A stretch of 12,202 nt of DNA from positions 1 to 12,202 of the forward strand of contig UQID01000036.1 of assembly GCA_900541045.1 (NCBI GenBank), in the 5' to 3' direction. Below are positions 1 to 7,000 of this stretch, in pieces. Source of the DNA: an uncultured Collinsella sp. GTDB taxonomy: Bacteria; Actinomycetota; Coriobacteriia; Coriobacteriales; Coriobacteriaceae. The stretch's first letter is position 1; each line of letters begins with the position of its first letter. The position numbers were made by a program, and so were the translations under genes. The notes below the pieces were generated by a model that was not told the origin of the DNA, ran no database searches, and saw only the letters and a program-made list of their open reading frames with translations.

Positions 1-1
1 G

Positions 2-733
2 GTGTGGACGGTTAATCCCAATGCGCAGGAGATGACGTTGCGACTTTCGGCGCCTTCGCCCGCGCATCCCTTTGGCTGCGATGACTTTGGCCGTGATCTG
101 CTTGCCCGCGTCATCGCGGGCGCGCGCGTGTCACTTGGCGTTGGCATTGCCGTCACGCTCGCGACGAGTGCGCTCGGCTTGGTGATCGGCGCCTATGCGT
201 GCTACAACGAGAGACTCGATCATATTCTCATGCGCATCTGCGACGGCCTTATGTCCATTCCGGGCGTGCTGCTGGCCATCGCGCTCATGGCGATGATGGG
301 CGCCTCGGTCTGGAACGTCATCATCGCGCTCTCCATCGTCTATACGCCCAGCATGGCGCGCATCGTGCGCTCGCGTGCGATGGTGGTCAAGGAGGAGCCC
401 TTTGTGGAAGCCCTGCGCGTGCAGGGCGCCTCGACCGCGCGCATCGTGTGGCTGCATATCGTGCCCAACGTTATGGCGCCCTTCCTGGTGCAGGCGACCT
501 TCGTCTTTGCCGAGGCCGTGCTCTCGGAGGCCGCCCTCTCGTTTCTGGGCCTGGGTATCAAGGCGCCCGACGCCAGCTGGGGAAACATCCTGCAGGCGGG
601 CAAGAACGTGATGCGCAAAGCCCCGTGGATGATCTTCTTCCCGGCAGCGGCCATCATCGCGAGCGTACTTTCGCTGAACCTTGCCGGCGACGGCCTGCGC
701 GACGCCCTCGACCCCAAGACCAAGGAGGACTAG
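2..733 (+). CDS. dppC: Di/oligopeptide ABC transporter permease, DppC/OppC type (5' truncated by window edge)
   Basis: This is an inner-membrane permease subunit of a peptide-type ABC importer (binding-protein-dependent transport family). The first 243 visible residues lack the usual N-terminus with the first membrane helix, because the gene begins before the window; position 2 is only the first whole codon. Visible family hallmarks are HPFGCDDFGRD near residues 22-31, which is the DppC start of the transmembrane domain, and the EAA coupling loop at about residues 136-156 (EAL, then G142, then IVP). The LSFLGLGIKAPDASWG block at about 179-194 is also typical. Several hydrophobic segments span about 43-67, 82-112, 158-176 and 208-228. 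The TAG stop is followed three bases later by the ATG of the DppD-type ATPase, whose ribosome site (AAGGAGG) lies inside this gene's last codons, so the two are one transcript. The substrate (dipeptide, oligopeptide or nickel) cannot be read from the permease. Confidence 0.93.
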   Translation: MWTVNPNAQEMTLRLSAPSPAHPFGCDDFGRDLLARVIAGARVSLGVGIAVTLATSALGLVIGAYACYNERLDHILMRICDGLMSIPGVLLAIALMAMMGASVWNVIIALSIVYTPSMARIVRSRAMVVKEEPFVEALRVQGASTARIVWLHIVPNVMAPFLVQATFVFAEAVLSEAALSFLGLGIKAPDASWGNILQAGKNVMRKAPWMIFFPAAAIIASVLSLNLAGDGLRDALDPKTKED

Positions 734-736
734 CCC

Positions 737-1732
737 ATGAGCGAACATCTTTTGGACGTGCGCGACCTCTGCATCTCGTTTGTGGGTCGCGATGGCAACG
801 CGCTGGAAGCCGTCAACAAACTCAACCTACATATCGATGCCGGCGAGATCGTTGGTGTTGTCGGCGAGTCCGGCTGCGGTAAGTCGGTGTTTGCCCAGAG
901 TGCCATGCGCCTATTGGAGCATGAACAGAAGATGGCCTATACCGGTCAGATTCTCTTTGACGGGGAGGACCTGCTCGCGCGCCCGCTCAAGCGCATGCGC
1001 GAGGTGCGCGGCTGCGATATTGCCATGATCTTCCAGGACCCGTTGTCCTCACTCAACCCCGTCATGACGGTGGGTGCGCAGGTTATCGAGGCGGTGCGGG
1101 CCCACCGTAAGGTGAGCCGACGCGAAGCCCGCAACGAGGCTCTATCGCTGTTGGAACGTGTGGGAATTCGAGATGCCGCGGCTCGCTTTGACATGTATCC
1201 GGGCGATTTTAGCGGCGGTATGCGCCAGCGCGTGATGATTGCCATGGCGCTCGCCGGGCACCCACGCCTGCTTATCGCCGACGAGCCCACCACGGCACTC
1301 GACACGACGACTCAAAAACAGATTTTGGACCTTCTGCGCGACCTCAACAGTTCCGAGGGCATGGCGGTGCTTTTTATCAGCCATGATTTGGGTGTCGTCA
1401 CGAGCATCTGCTCGCGCGTGCACGTCATGTATCTGGGCCAAATCGTAGAAGAGATCGACGCCTGCGGCCTTATGGAGCGCCCGAGCCACCCGTATGCCCA
1501 GGGGCTCATCACGAGCATTCCGCCGCTCGAAGGCGAGCGAGTTGACACGCTGGCGGATATTCCGGGCACAGTGCCGCCGCTTACGGCAATACCCTGTGGA
1601 TGCCGCTTTGCGCCTCGTTGCGCCCGGGCGGACGAGCGTTGTCGCGCGCAGGAGCCTCCGCTGGTTGCCGTGAATGCGTGCGACCGGTCTAAATGCTGGC
1701 TTGTCGAGAAAGGGGAGTGCCATGGCTGTTGA
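737..1732 (+). CDS. dppD: Di/oligopeptide ABC transporter ATP-binding protein, DppD/OppD type
   Basis: This is a cytoplasmic ATPase subunit of 331 aa that powers the peptide importer. Walker A is GESGCGKS (43-50), the Q-loop is FQDP (99-102), the ABC signature is FSGGMRQR (158-165), Walker B is LLIADEP (178-184) and the switch histidine is H216. The C-terminus carries the oligopeptide/dipeptide (oligo_HPY) extension, beginning at HPYAQGL (251-257). It contains a cysteine set, C289, C295, C302 and C320 in the context GCRFAPRC, that is typical of DppD/OppD and is known in some members to bind a [4Fe-4S] cluster. The start is fixed by AAGGAGG eight to fourteen bases upstream of the ATG. The gene overlaps the next ATPase by 11 bases. 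The length is normal for the family. Confidence 0.95.
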   Translation: MSEHLLDVRDLCISFVGRDGNALEAVNKLNLHIDAGEIVGVVGESGCGKSVFAQSAMRLLEHEQKMAYTGQILFDGEDLLARPLKRMREVRGCDIAMIFQDPLSSLNPVMTVGAQVIEAVRAHRKVSRREARNEALSLLERVGIRDAAARFDMYPGDFSGGMRQRVMIAMALAGHPRLLIADEPTTALDTTTQKQILDLLRDLNSSEGMAVLFISHDLGVVTSICSRVHVMYLGQIVEEIDACGLMERPSHPYAQGLITSIPPLEGERVDTLADIPGTVPPLTAIPCGCRFAPRCARADERCRAQEPPLVAVNACDRSKCWLVEKGECHGC

Positions 1733-2507
1733 TAGCGAAGCCCTGCTTAGGGTCTCACATCTGACTAAAACGTATCCCATGCCGGGCTCAGGTTTTAAGC
1801 GTCAGGTCTTTACCGCCGTGGACGATCTGTCGTTTGAGATCGCGCCGGGCGAGGTCTATGGCCTGGTTGGCGAATCCGGATCGGGCAAGTCGACGACTGG
1901 ACGCCTGATCTGTGGTCTCGAACGTGCGGATTCCGGCTCGATTGTCTATCGCGGGCACGACCTCGCCACGATGTCGGAGCGCGAACGCAAGCCGTTTCGC
2001 CGCGAGATCCAGCTGGTATTCCAGGATAGCTCTACGGCTTTTGACCCGCGCAACCGTGTCGGCCGCATTTTGGAGGAGCCGCTGATTATCGCCGGCGTGC
2101 GCGATGCGGATGAGCGCCATGGGCGCGCGCTCTCGGCCCTGGCCTCGGTCGGTCTTCTGGCAGAGCATTACGACCGCTATCCGCACGACCTTTCGGGGGG
2201 ACAGCGTCAGCGACTCAATCTGGCACGGGCGCTTATTTGCGAGCCGCGCCTTGTGGTATGCGACGAGCCGGTCTCGGCGCTTGACGTGTCCGTTCAGGCC
2301 CAAGTGCTCAACTTGCTTCGCGACCTGCAGCGCACGACGGGCGTGGCGCTGCTGTTTATCACGCATGATATGCGTGTGGTTCGGCATATGTCCGACCGGA
2401 TTGGCGTGCTCTACCACGGTCGTCTTGTCGAGGAAGGCGCGGCCGAGGACGTGATCGCGCACCCGAGCGATCCGTATACGCAGGAGCTTATCGACGCCAT
2501 TCCCTAG
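1722..2507 (+). CDS. dppF: Di/oligopeptide ABC transporter ATP-binding protein, DppF/OppF type (short form)
   Basis: This is the second cytoplasmic ATPase subunit of the peptide importer, 261 aa from the chosen ATG. Walker A is GESGSGKS (50-57), followed by the Q-loop Q101, signature LSGGQRQR (157-164), Walker B LVVCDEP (177-183) and switch H215. An upstream in-frame start at 1674 would add 16 residues. The ATG at 1722 is preferred because AGGGGAG sits just upstream and conserved sequence begins only after it. The protein ends at DPYTQELIDAIP, so it keeps the start of the peptide-importer C-terminal region but lacks the longer cysteine-bearing tail of DppD; such short DppF forms exist. It overlaps dppD by 11 bases, which implies translational coupling. 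It would pair with DppD as a heterodimer under the DppC-type permease and its unseen partner. Confidence 0.93.
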   Translation: MAVDSEALLRVSHLTKTYPMPGSGFKRQVFTAVDDLSFEIAPGEVYGLVGESGSGKSTTGRLICGLERADSGSIVYRGHDLATMSERERKPFRREIQLVFQDSSTAFDPRNRVGRILEEPLIIAGVRDADERHGRALSALASVGLLAEHYDRYPHDLSGGQRQRLNLARALICEPRLVVCDEPVSALDVSVQAQVLNLLRDLQRTTGVALLFITHDMRVVRHMSDRIGVLYHGRLVEEGAAEDVIAHPSDPYTQELIDAIP

Positions 2508-2520
2508 AGGATGCTTCCTT

Positions 2521-2549
2521 TTGGGTATGGTGTGGGTTCGTTGTTTAAT
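2521..2549 (+). promoter_or_regulatory. Possible promoter upstream of the double-cubane reductase gene
   Basis: TTGGGT (2521-2526) and TTTAAT (2544-2549) are spaced by 17 bases, which gives a plausible but weak sigma-70-like promoter between the peptide importer and the next gene. TATATC at 2556-2561 is an alternative -10 without a convincing -35. The 76-base gap has no strong terminator; only a 4-5 bp GAGGA/TCCTT hairpin follows the dppF stop. Read-through from the importer is therefore also possible. Confidence 0.25.
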
Positions 2550-2583
2550 TGTCGGTATATCGGTGCAAGAGAGGGGAACTACT

Positions 2584-3747
2584 ATGGCCGATATCGAGGA
2601 ACAGCCGTTGCCGCGCACGTTTGAAGAGTTCAACGAGCAACGCAAGGCGGCGTTTATTCGCGTCAAGGATTATAAGCAGGCGGGTAATCGCCTGGTCGGC
2701 TTTTTGTGCAGCTATACGCCGCTCGAGATTATCGATGCCGCGGGCGCTGCAAGTGTGGCCTTGTGCGGTACATCCGACGAGGTGATTCCCGAGGCCGAGA
2801 AGGTGCTGCCGGCAAACCTCTGCCCGCTCATCAAGTCGACGTACGGTTTTGCCTATTCGCAAAAGTGCCCGTTTACGTACTTTAGCGACATGATCATCGG
2901 CGAGACCACCTGCGACGGCAAGAAGAAGATGTACGAGCTGCTCAACGAACTCAAGCGCACGCACATTCTGCATCTTCCGCAGGGTCGCGATCGCGCCTAC
3001 GAGCGTGAGGGCTGGTACGAGGAGTGCCGCCTGCTCAAAGAGGAGCTCGAGAACTTCTACGGCATTACGATTACCGACGATGACCTGCGCGCTGCCGTCC
3101 GTCGTCGCAACCGCTTGCGTGCGGCCCAGCTCGAGATGTTTGCGCTGCAGGCCAACCAGCCGGCGGCCATGAGCGGCGTCGACCTGATGAGCACCATGTT
3201 TGCCGGTACGTTTAGCTTTGATATCGAGGCCTATACGCAGCAGCTGGAGCAAAAGGTCGCCAAGCTGCGCGAGGCCTACGACGCGGGCGAGCGCCCGGTC
3301 GCGGCGGATGCCAAGCGCATTCTGATCACCGGCTGCCCGGTGGGCGGCGTGATCAACAAGATCGGCCGTACTATCGAGTCCAACGGCGGTGTGGTCGTGT
3401 GCATGGACGACTGCTCGGGCGAGCGCACGGCGGCCATGATGATCGACCCGGAGGCTCCCGACATCCTGCGCGCCATCGCCGACCGCTACCTGGATATCAA
3501 CTGCTCGGTCATGACGCCCAACGACGGTCGTATGGACAACACCCTGGCCATGTGCGAGAAATACCACGTCGACGGTGTGGTGGAGAATGTGCTCCAGGCC
3601 TGCCACACCTTTAACGTGGAGAGTGCGCGCATGCAGGAGGCTGTCGAGGGTGCGGGTATTCCGTATATGAAGATCGAGACCGACTACAGCAACGGCGACA
3701 TGGGCCAGATCGAGACCCGCATCGCCGCCTTCATCGAAACCCTCTAG
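2584..3747 (+). CDS. Double-cubane-cluster-type anaerobic reductase (2-hydroxyacyl-CoA dehydratase D-component / YjiM family)
   Basis: The 387-aa protein belongs to the HgdB/BcrC-like family (PF06050), which includes E. coli YjiM and the double-cubane [8Fe-9S] cluster protein of Carboxydothermus hydrogenoformans. That characterised relative is a soluble homodimer that receives low-potential electrons from an ATP-hydrolysing activator and reduces small molecules such as acetylene. Candidate iron-sulfur ligands, conserved in type, are C42 (LCSYTPLEII), C80 (NLCPLIK), C95, C110 (TTCDGKKK), C251 (TGCPVGG) and C340 (QACH). The YTPLEIIDAAG opening (44-54) is a strong family mark. It stands as a single gene rather than an alpha/beta pair, which favours the double-cubane type over a classical dehydratase. 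The ATG at 2584 follows GAGAGGGGAA; an upstream TTG at 2521 adds 21 non-family residues and is rejected. The partner activator lies 155 bases downstream. The physiological substrate is unknown. Confidence 0.85.
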   Translation: MADIEEQPLPRTFEEFNEQRKAAFIRVKDYKQAGNRLVGFLCSYTPLEIIDAAGAASVALCGTSDEVIPEAEKVLPANLCPLIKSTYGFAYSQKCPFTYFSDMIIGETTCDGKKKMYELLNELKRTHILHLPQGRDRAYEREGWYEECRLLKEELENFYGITITDDDLRAAVRRRNRLRAAQLEMFALQANQPAAMSGVDLMSTMFAGTFSFDIEAYTQQLEQKVAKLREAYDAGERPVAADAKRILITGCPVGGVINKIGRTIESNGGVVVCMDDCSGERTAAMMIDPEAPDILRAIADRYLDINCSVMTPNDGRMDNTLAMCEKYHVDGVVENVLQACHTFNVESARMQEAVEGAGIPYMKIETDYSNGDMGQIETRIAAFIETL

Positions 3748-3751
3748 CTTC

Positions 3752-3840
3752 CTCAGGCACCGGATCTTGCTCCTCAAACCGTCGTTTGCGTACCCAAAGT
3801 ACGCTGCGCTCCTCTTTCGGGACAATCTCCGGCACCTGAG
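3752..3840. repeat. Imperfect inverted repeat between reductase and activator genes
   Basis: Thirteen-base outer arms CTCAGGCACCGGA (3752-3764) and TCCGGCACCTGAG (3828-3840) pair except for a central CA/CA mismatch. The centre carries a perfect hairpin, GCGTAC (3788-3793) and GTACGC (3799-3804), with a five-base loop. The structure begins four bases after the reductase stop. It has no T-tract, so it is not a standard terminator. It resembles an intergenic REP-like unit or an RNA-processing/stability hairpin. A second small hairpin, GGCGC/GCGCC (3855-3870), follows it. Copy number in the genome is not visible here. Confidence 0.55.
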
Positions 3841-3902
3841 AAACCTAGAGCTAAGGCGCCTGAACGCGCCGCTACCTTTGATGTTTAGATTGGGAGAGAG
3901 CC

Positions 3903-4667
3903 ATGATAGGGATCGGGATCGATATCGGGTCTACGGCGGCTAAGGCTGCTGTGGTCGACGGGGAGGGTTCGGTGGCGTGGACGTGCGTTCAGCCAACCGG
4001 GTTCTCCTCGGTCGATGCTTCCGAGCGGCTGCGCGAGGCACTGGCAGCGGCCGGCTATGACGTGACGGGCGACGATGCGCGCGTGATCGCGACTGGCTAC
4101 GGCCGTGTCGCTGTGCCCTATGCGCACAAGGTCGTGACCGAGATCACCTGCCACGGCACCGGCGCCATGCGCCTGTTTGGCGACCACGGCACCGTGATCG
4201 ACGTGGGCGGTCAGGACACCAAGGTCATTCAGCTTAAAAGCGGCCGCGTGGCTAAGTTTGCCATGAACGACAAGTGCGCCGCCGGCACGGGGCGCTTTTT
4301 GGAGATTATGGCCGACCGCCTGGGCATTTCCCAGCAGCAGATGACCGATCTGGCGCGTTCCGGCGAGCCTACCAAGATCAGCAGCATGTGCACGGTGTTT
4401 GCCGAAAGCGAGGTCATCAGCCTGATCGGTCGCGGTGAGCCGCGCGAGAACATTGCGCGTGGCGTGATCGACAGCGTGGTCTCCCGCGTGGCGACCATGG
4501 CCGGGCAAGCGGCGGGCGCTCCGTACTATCTGACCGGCGGTCTGTGCGAGAACGCCTTCGTGGTGGAGCGGTTGGGCGAGCTACTGGGGTCGCCGGTGAC
4601 CACCTCGCCCCATGCTCGCTTTGCCGGAGCGATCGGCGCGGCTGTCCGCGCCGCCGCCTTGGCCTAG
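3903..4667 (+). CDS. Acyl-CoA dehydratase activase / double-cubane reductase ATPase (BadF/BadG/BcrA/BcrD, HgdC, YjiL family)
   Basis: This 254-aa ATPase, the usual length for HgdC-type activators, has the ASKHA fold. As known for the family, the homodimer holds one bridging [4Fe-4S] cluster and uses ATP hydrolysis to inject an electron into a partner dehydratase or double-cubane protein. Visible marks are the phosphate-1 loop GIDIGSTAAK (5-14), DVGGQD (100-105), NDKCAAGTGRF with C125 and SSMCTVFAESEV with C163. The two cysteines match the cluster ligands of HgdC. LTGG, close to the C-terminal third, is the adenosine-binding motif. GGGAGAG precedes the ATG. The obvious electron acceptor is the reductase gene just upstream. 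Downstream, the glycosyltransferase starts only 14 bases after the stop, so the activator is tied to the selenium genes as well. Confidence 0.92.
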   Translation: MIGIGIDIGSTAAKAAVVDGEGSVAWTCVQPTGFSSVDASERLREALAAAGYDVTGDDARVIATGYGRVAVPYAHKVVTEITCHGTGAMRLFGDHGTVIDVGGQDTKVIQLKSGRVAKFAMNDKCAAGTGRFLEIMADRLGISQQQMTDLARSGEPTKISSMCTVFAESEVISLIGRGEPRENIARGVIDSVVSRVATMAGQAAGAPYYLTGGLCENAFVVERLGELLGSPVTTSPHARFAGAIGAAVRAAALA

Positions 4668-4681
4668 GGGTGTACCGCGAC

Positions 4682-5899
4682 ATGCGCATCCTCAACATCT
4701 CGGCACAAAAACCAGATAGCACCGGCAGCGGCACCTACCTTGCCGCGCTTGTGCGCGAGCAGATCGAGACGGGGCATCGCGCCGCCGTGCTTTGCGGTGC
4801 GGCGCCGGGTGATACCCAAGGCGAGCTGGACCGGCGTGCTGCCGTGTTTGCCGTACCGTTCGAGTCGGCCGAGCTGCCGTTTCCCATCTGCGGTATGTCC
4901 GATGTCATGCCCTATCCCTCTACACGCTATCGTGACCTGACGCCTTCGATGCTCAAGGCATTTGAGCGGGCATTTGCTGCTGCAATCGATCGGGCGGTGG
5001 CTGAGTTTCGGCCCGATCTGGTGATCTGCCATCACCTGTATCTGGTGACCGCATTGGCGCGCGAGTGCGTCCGGGGCGTGCCGGTTGTTGCCGTGTGCCA
5101 TTCGACCGACCTGCGCCAGCTGCGTTCGCATGCGCTCGAGCGCGATCGCATCGTAAGCGCGGTTCGTCGGCTCGATGCCGTCTTTGCGCTCCATGCTGAG
5201 CAGGCTGAGCAGATTGGCCTGGTGTGCGGCGTCGATGCCGATCGCATCCACGTGATTGGGACGGGTTACGACCATCGCGTCTTCTGCCGTGACGCAAGTG
5301 TGGCGAGGCAGCCGGGATCGCTTGTGTACGTGGGCAAGATTTGCTTTAAAAAGGGCGTCGAGTCGCTGGTTCGAGCCGTGTCATTGCCGATTGACGATGA
5401 CGTCCGCCCATCTGGCTTGGTACTTGTGGGCGGCCGCGGGGACGATGCCGAGTACGCGCGTATCGAGCGCTTGGCCGCGGCCTCGGATGTGCCGGTGGCG
5501 CTGGCGGGGCGCTTGGATAGCGATGGACTCGTGCATGCCTACCGCAGTTCCGACGTCTTTGTGCTGCCTTCGTTTTACGAGGGTCTGCCGCTCGTAACGA
5601 TCGAGGCCCTCGCGTGCGGTTGCAAAGTTGTGGCGACCGATTTGCCCGGCGTTCGTCCCTGGATGGAGGCGATGCTTCCCGGTGCTCCCGTGACGTGGGT
5701 GGCGTCGCCGCGTATGACGGATGTCGACACGCCCGTGGCGGCCGACCTTCCGTTGTTTGAGCGCGCACTTGCAGATGCTATCGCGCAGGCGCTTGCGGCG
5801 CCGCCTTCGACGTTCGAGCCGTCGGCGGTCTCTTGGGAAGCGTGCCTGGGGCGTATACTTAAAGTCGTTGATTTGTTGGAAGGGGGTTCGTATGGCTGA
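4682..5899 (+). CDS. GT4-type (GT-B) glycosyltransferase coupled to selD
   Basis: This is a 405-aa retaining-type GT4 glycosyltransferase, probably cytoplasmic, with no signal peptide or membrane helix. The N-terminal Rossmann half starts MRILNISAQKPDSTGSGTYL with the glycine-rich acceptor-side loop. The C-terminal half has VYVGKICFKKGVESLV (about 215-230) and the donor-binding E-x7-E motif in FYEGLPLVTIEALACG (E300 and E308). The GMSDVMPYPSTRYRDLTP stretch (71-88) is distinctive and lies between the standard motifs. The ATG at 4682 is chosen because conserved sequence starts exactly there and AGGGGTG lies upstream; an earlier start at 4544 would overlap the activator gene. The gene overlaps selD by eight bases, so the two are translationally coupled. 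Donor and acceptor are not known. The setting inside a selenium operon raises the possibility that it acts on a seleno-metabolite, but ordinary GT4 activity on a cell-surface glycan cannot be excluded. Confidence 0.85.
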   Translation: MRILNISAQKPDSTGSGTYLAALVREQIETGHRAAVLCGAAPGDTQGELDRRAAVFAVPFESAELPFPICGMSDVMPYPSTRYRDLTPSMLKAFERAFAAAIDRAVAEFRPDLVICHHLYLVTALARECVRGVPVVAVCHSTDLRQLRSHALERDRIVSAVRRLDAVFALHAEQAEQIGLVCGVDADRIHVIGTGYDHRVFCRDASVARQPGSLVYVGKICFKKGVESLVRAVSLPIDDDVRPSGLVLVGGRGDDAEYARIERLAAASDVPVALAGRLDSDGLVHAYRSSDVFVLPSFYEGLPLVTIEALACGCKVVATDLPGVRPWMEAMLPGAPVTWVASPRMTDVDTPVAADLPLFERALADAIAQALAAPPSTFEPSAVSWEACLGRILKVVDLLEGGSYG

Positions 5900-6941
5900 C
5901 GATCAGATTAAGCTCACGTCTATGACTGCCGCGAGCGGTTGAGCCGCTAAGCTGGCTCCCGGAGCCCTCGCCCAGGTCCTGGGCGACTTGCCCAATGTGC
6001 ATAACGACAACTTGCTCGTGGGGTTCGATACCTCCGACGATGCGAGCGTATTTCGTGTTGGCGAAAACCTGGGCCTTGTGCAGTCCGTCGACTTCTTCCC
6101 GCCGATGGTCGACGACCCGTTTCTGTTTGGCCAGATCGCCGCGGCCAACTCGCTGTCGGATATCTACGCCATGGGCGGGCGGCCGAGCCATGCCATGAAC
6201 CTGCTGTGCATCCCCAATTGCCTGGGCGTTGAGGTTGCCGGGCAGATTTTGGCGGGTGGCGCCGACAAGTGCGTCGAGGCGGGTTGCTCCATCGCGGGCG
6301 GCCACACCATCAACGACGACGAGCCCAAGTACGGCCTGTCCGTGAGCGGCTTTGTCGCGCTCGACCGCATGCTCGCCAACAGCGGCGCGCGCGTGGGCGA
6401 TGCGTTACTGCTGACCAAGGCGATCGGCTCGGGCATCATCACCACGGCCATTAAGGGCGAGCTCATCGAGCAGGACGAGGCCGCAGCCATGTTTGACTCG
6501 ATGCGCACCCTCAACGAGGCTCCGATTCGTCTGGCCGAGGGACTTGAGCTTCACGGCTGCACTGACATCACGGGCTTTGGCCTGATCGGGCATGCGTGCG
6601 AGATGGCCGAGGGCTCGGGCGTGCAGATTGAGCTTGCGTCGGGGGCGGTGCCGCTCTTTGACCAGGTGCTCGACATGGCGCGTTTGGGCATTATCCCCGC
6701 GGGCTCCTACCGCAACCAGGACTTCTTTGGCCCGCGCGTGACGGCCGACGAGGACCTTGAGCCGGGCATGCTCGACGCGCTGTACGACCCGCAGACGTCT
6801 GGTGGCCTGCTTATCGCGGCACCTGCTGCCGATGTGGATGAGCTTGCGAGCCGTCTACATGCCGAAGGACGTATCGCCGCCGTCGTCGGGCGCGTGTACG
6901 AGTCGGTACCAGGCGGTCCTGCCGTTCGCGTTGTGCATTAA
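5892..6941 (+). CDS. selD: Selenide, water dikinase SelD containing selenocysteine (in-frame UGA)
   Basis: SelD makes selenophosphate, AMP and phosphate from selenide, ATP and water, supplying selenium for selenocysteine, selenouridine and other uses. Read through the TGA at 5940-5942, the gene encodes 349 residues, the normal length. The N-terminus MADDQIKLTSMTAASG is followed by U17, AAK and then LAPGAL. U17 and K20 fall exactly at the catalytic Cys17 and Lys20 of the E. coli enzyme. The AIR-synthase-like ATP/Mg core is present: GFDTSDDASVF, QSVDFFPPMVDDPF, AANSLSDIYAMGGRP and GGHTINDDEPKYG. DITGFGLIGHACEMA and DPQTSGGLL mark the C-terminal half. If UGA is treated as stop, software will start the gene at a TTG near 5988 and lose the active site. 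It overlaps the glycosyltransferase by eight bases and is followed by yedF after 59 bases with a hairpin. Confidence 0.95.
5940..5986 (+). promoter_or_regulatory. UGA selenocysteine codon plus candidate bacterial SECIS hairpin
   Basis: The UGA codon (5940-5942) is followed, after 33 bases, by the apical loop of a perfect 8-bp hairpin. The arms are TCGCCCAG (5968-5975) and CTGGGCGA (5979-5986), with loop GTC (5976-5978). Bacterial SECIS elements, recognised by SelB, are expected within the coding sequence about 16-37 bases after UGA with a G in the first two loop positions; both conditions hold. A competing hairpin, GGCTC/GAGCC at 5954-5966, lacks a G in the first two loop positions. Confidence 0.8.
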
Positions 6942-6957
6942 GGAAAACCGTTTATGC

Positions 6958-6987
6958 GACCGCCTACTGTTCTGGGCGGTCCCTTTT
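6958..6987 (+). terminator. Hairpin with short T-run between selD and yedF (weak terminator or attenuator)
   Basis: GACCGCC (6958-6964) and GGCGGTC (6975-6981) form a 7-bp stem with a 10-base loop, followed by CC and TTTT. It looks like a weak intrinsic terminator that could trim transcription between selD and yedF. The ribosome site of yedF (AAAGGAAAA) follows at once, so partial read-through is likely. Confidence 0.5.
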
Positions 6988-7000
6988 GAAAGGAAAAACT

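Noticed and set aside
2545..3825. Long minus-strand open frame opposite the reductase gene, and similar minus-strand frames elsewhere
   Set aside because: These are GC-rich shadow frames without family motifs; the + strand gene in each place has clear motifs and ribosome sites.
4682..5899. Calling the glycosyltransferase SenB (selenoneine pathway)
   Set aside because: It is longer than I recall for SenB and starts differently, and no SenA-like or ergothioneine-type gene is present. Only an analogy can be defended.
5954..5966. GGCTC/GAGCC hairpin as the SECIS element
   Set aside because: The stem is only 5 bp and the loop is CCG, with no G in the first two positions. The 5968-5986 hairpin fits better.
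5988..6941. A shorter selD starting at TTG 5988, with 5892-5942 as a tiny separate reading frame or a nonsense mutation
   Set aside because: The 16 codons before TGA match the conserved SelD N-terminus and the TGA replaces the catalytic cysteine exactly; a SECIS-like hairpin follows. Recoding explains this better than a broken gene.
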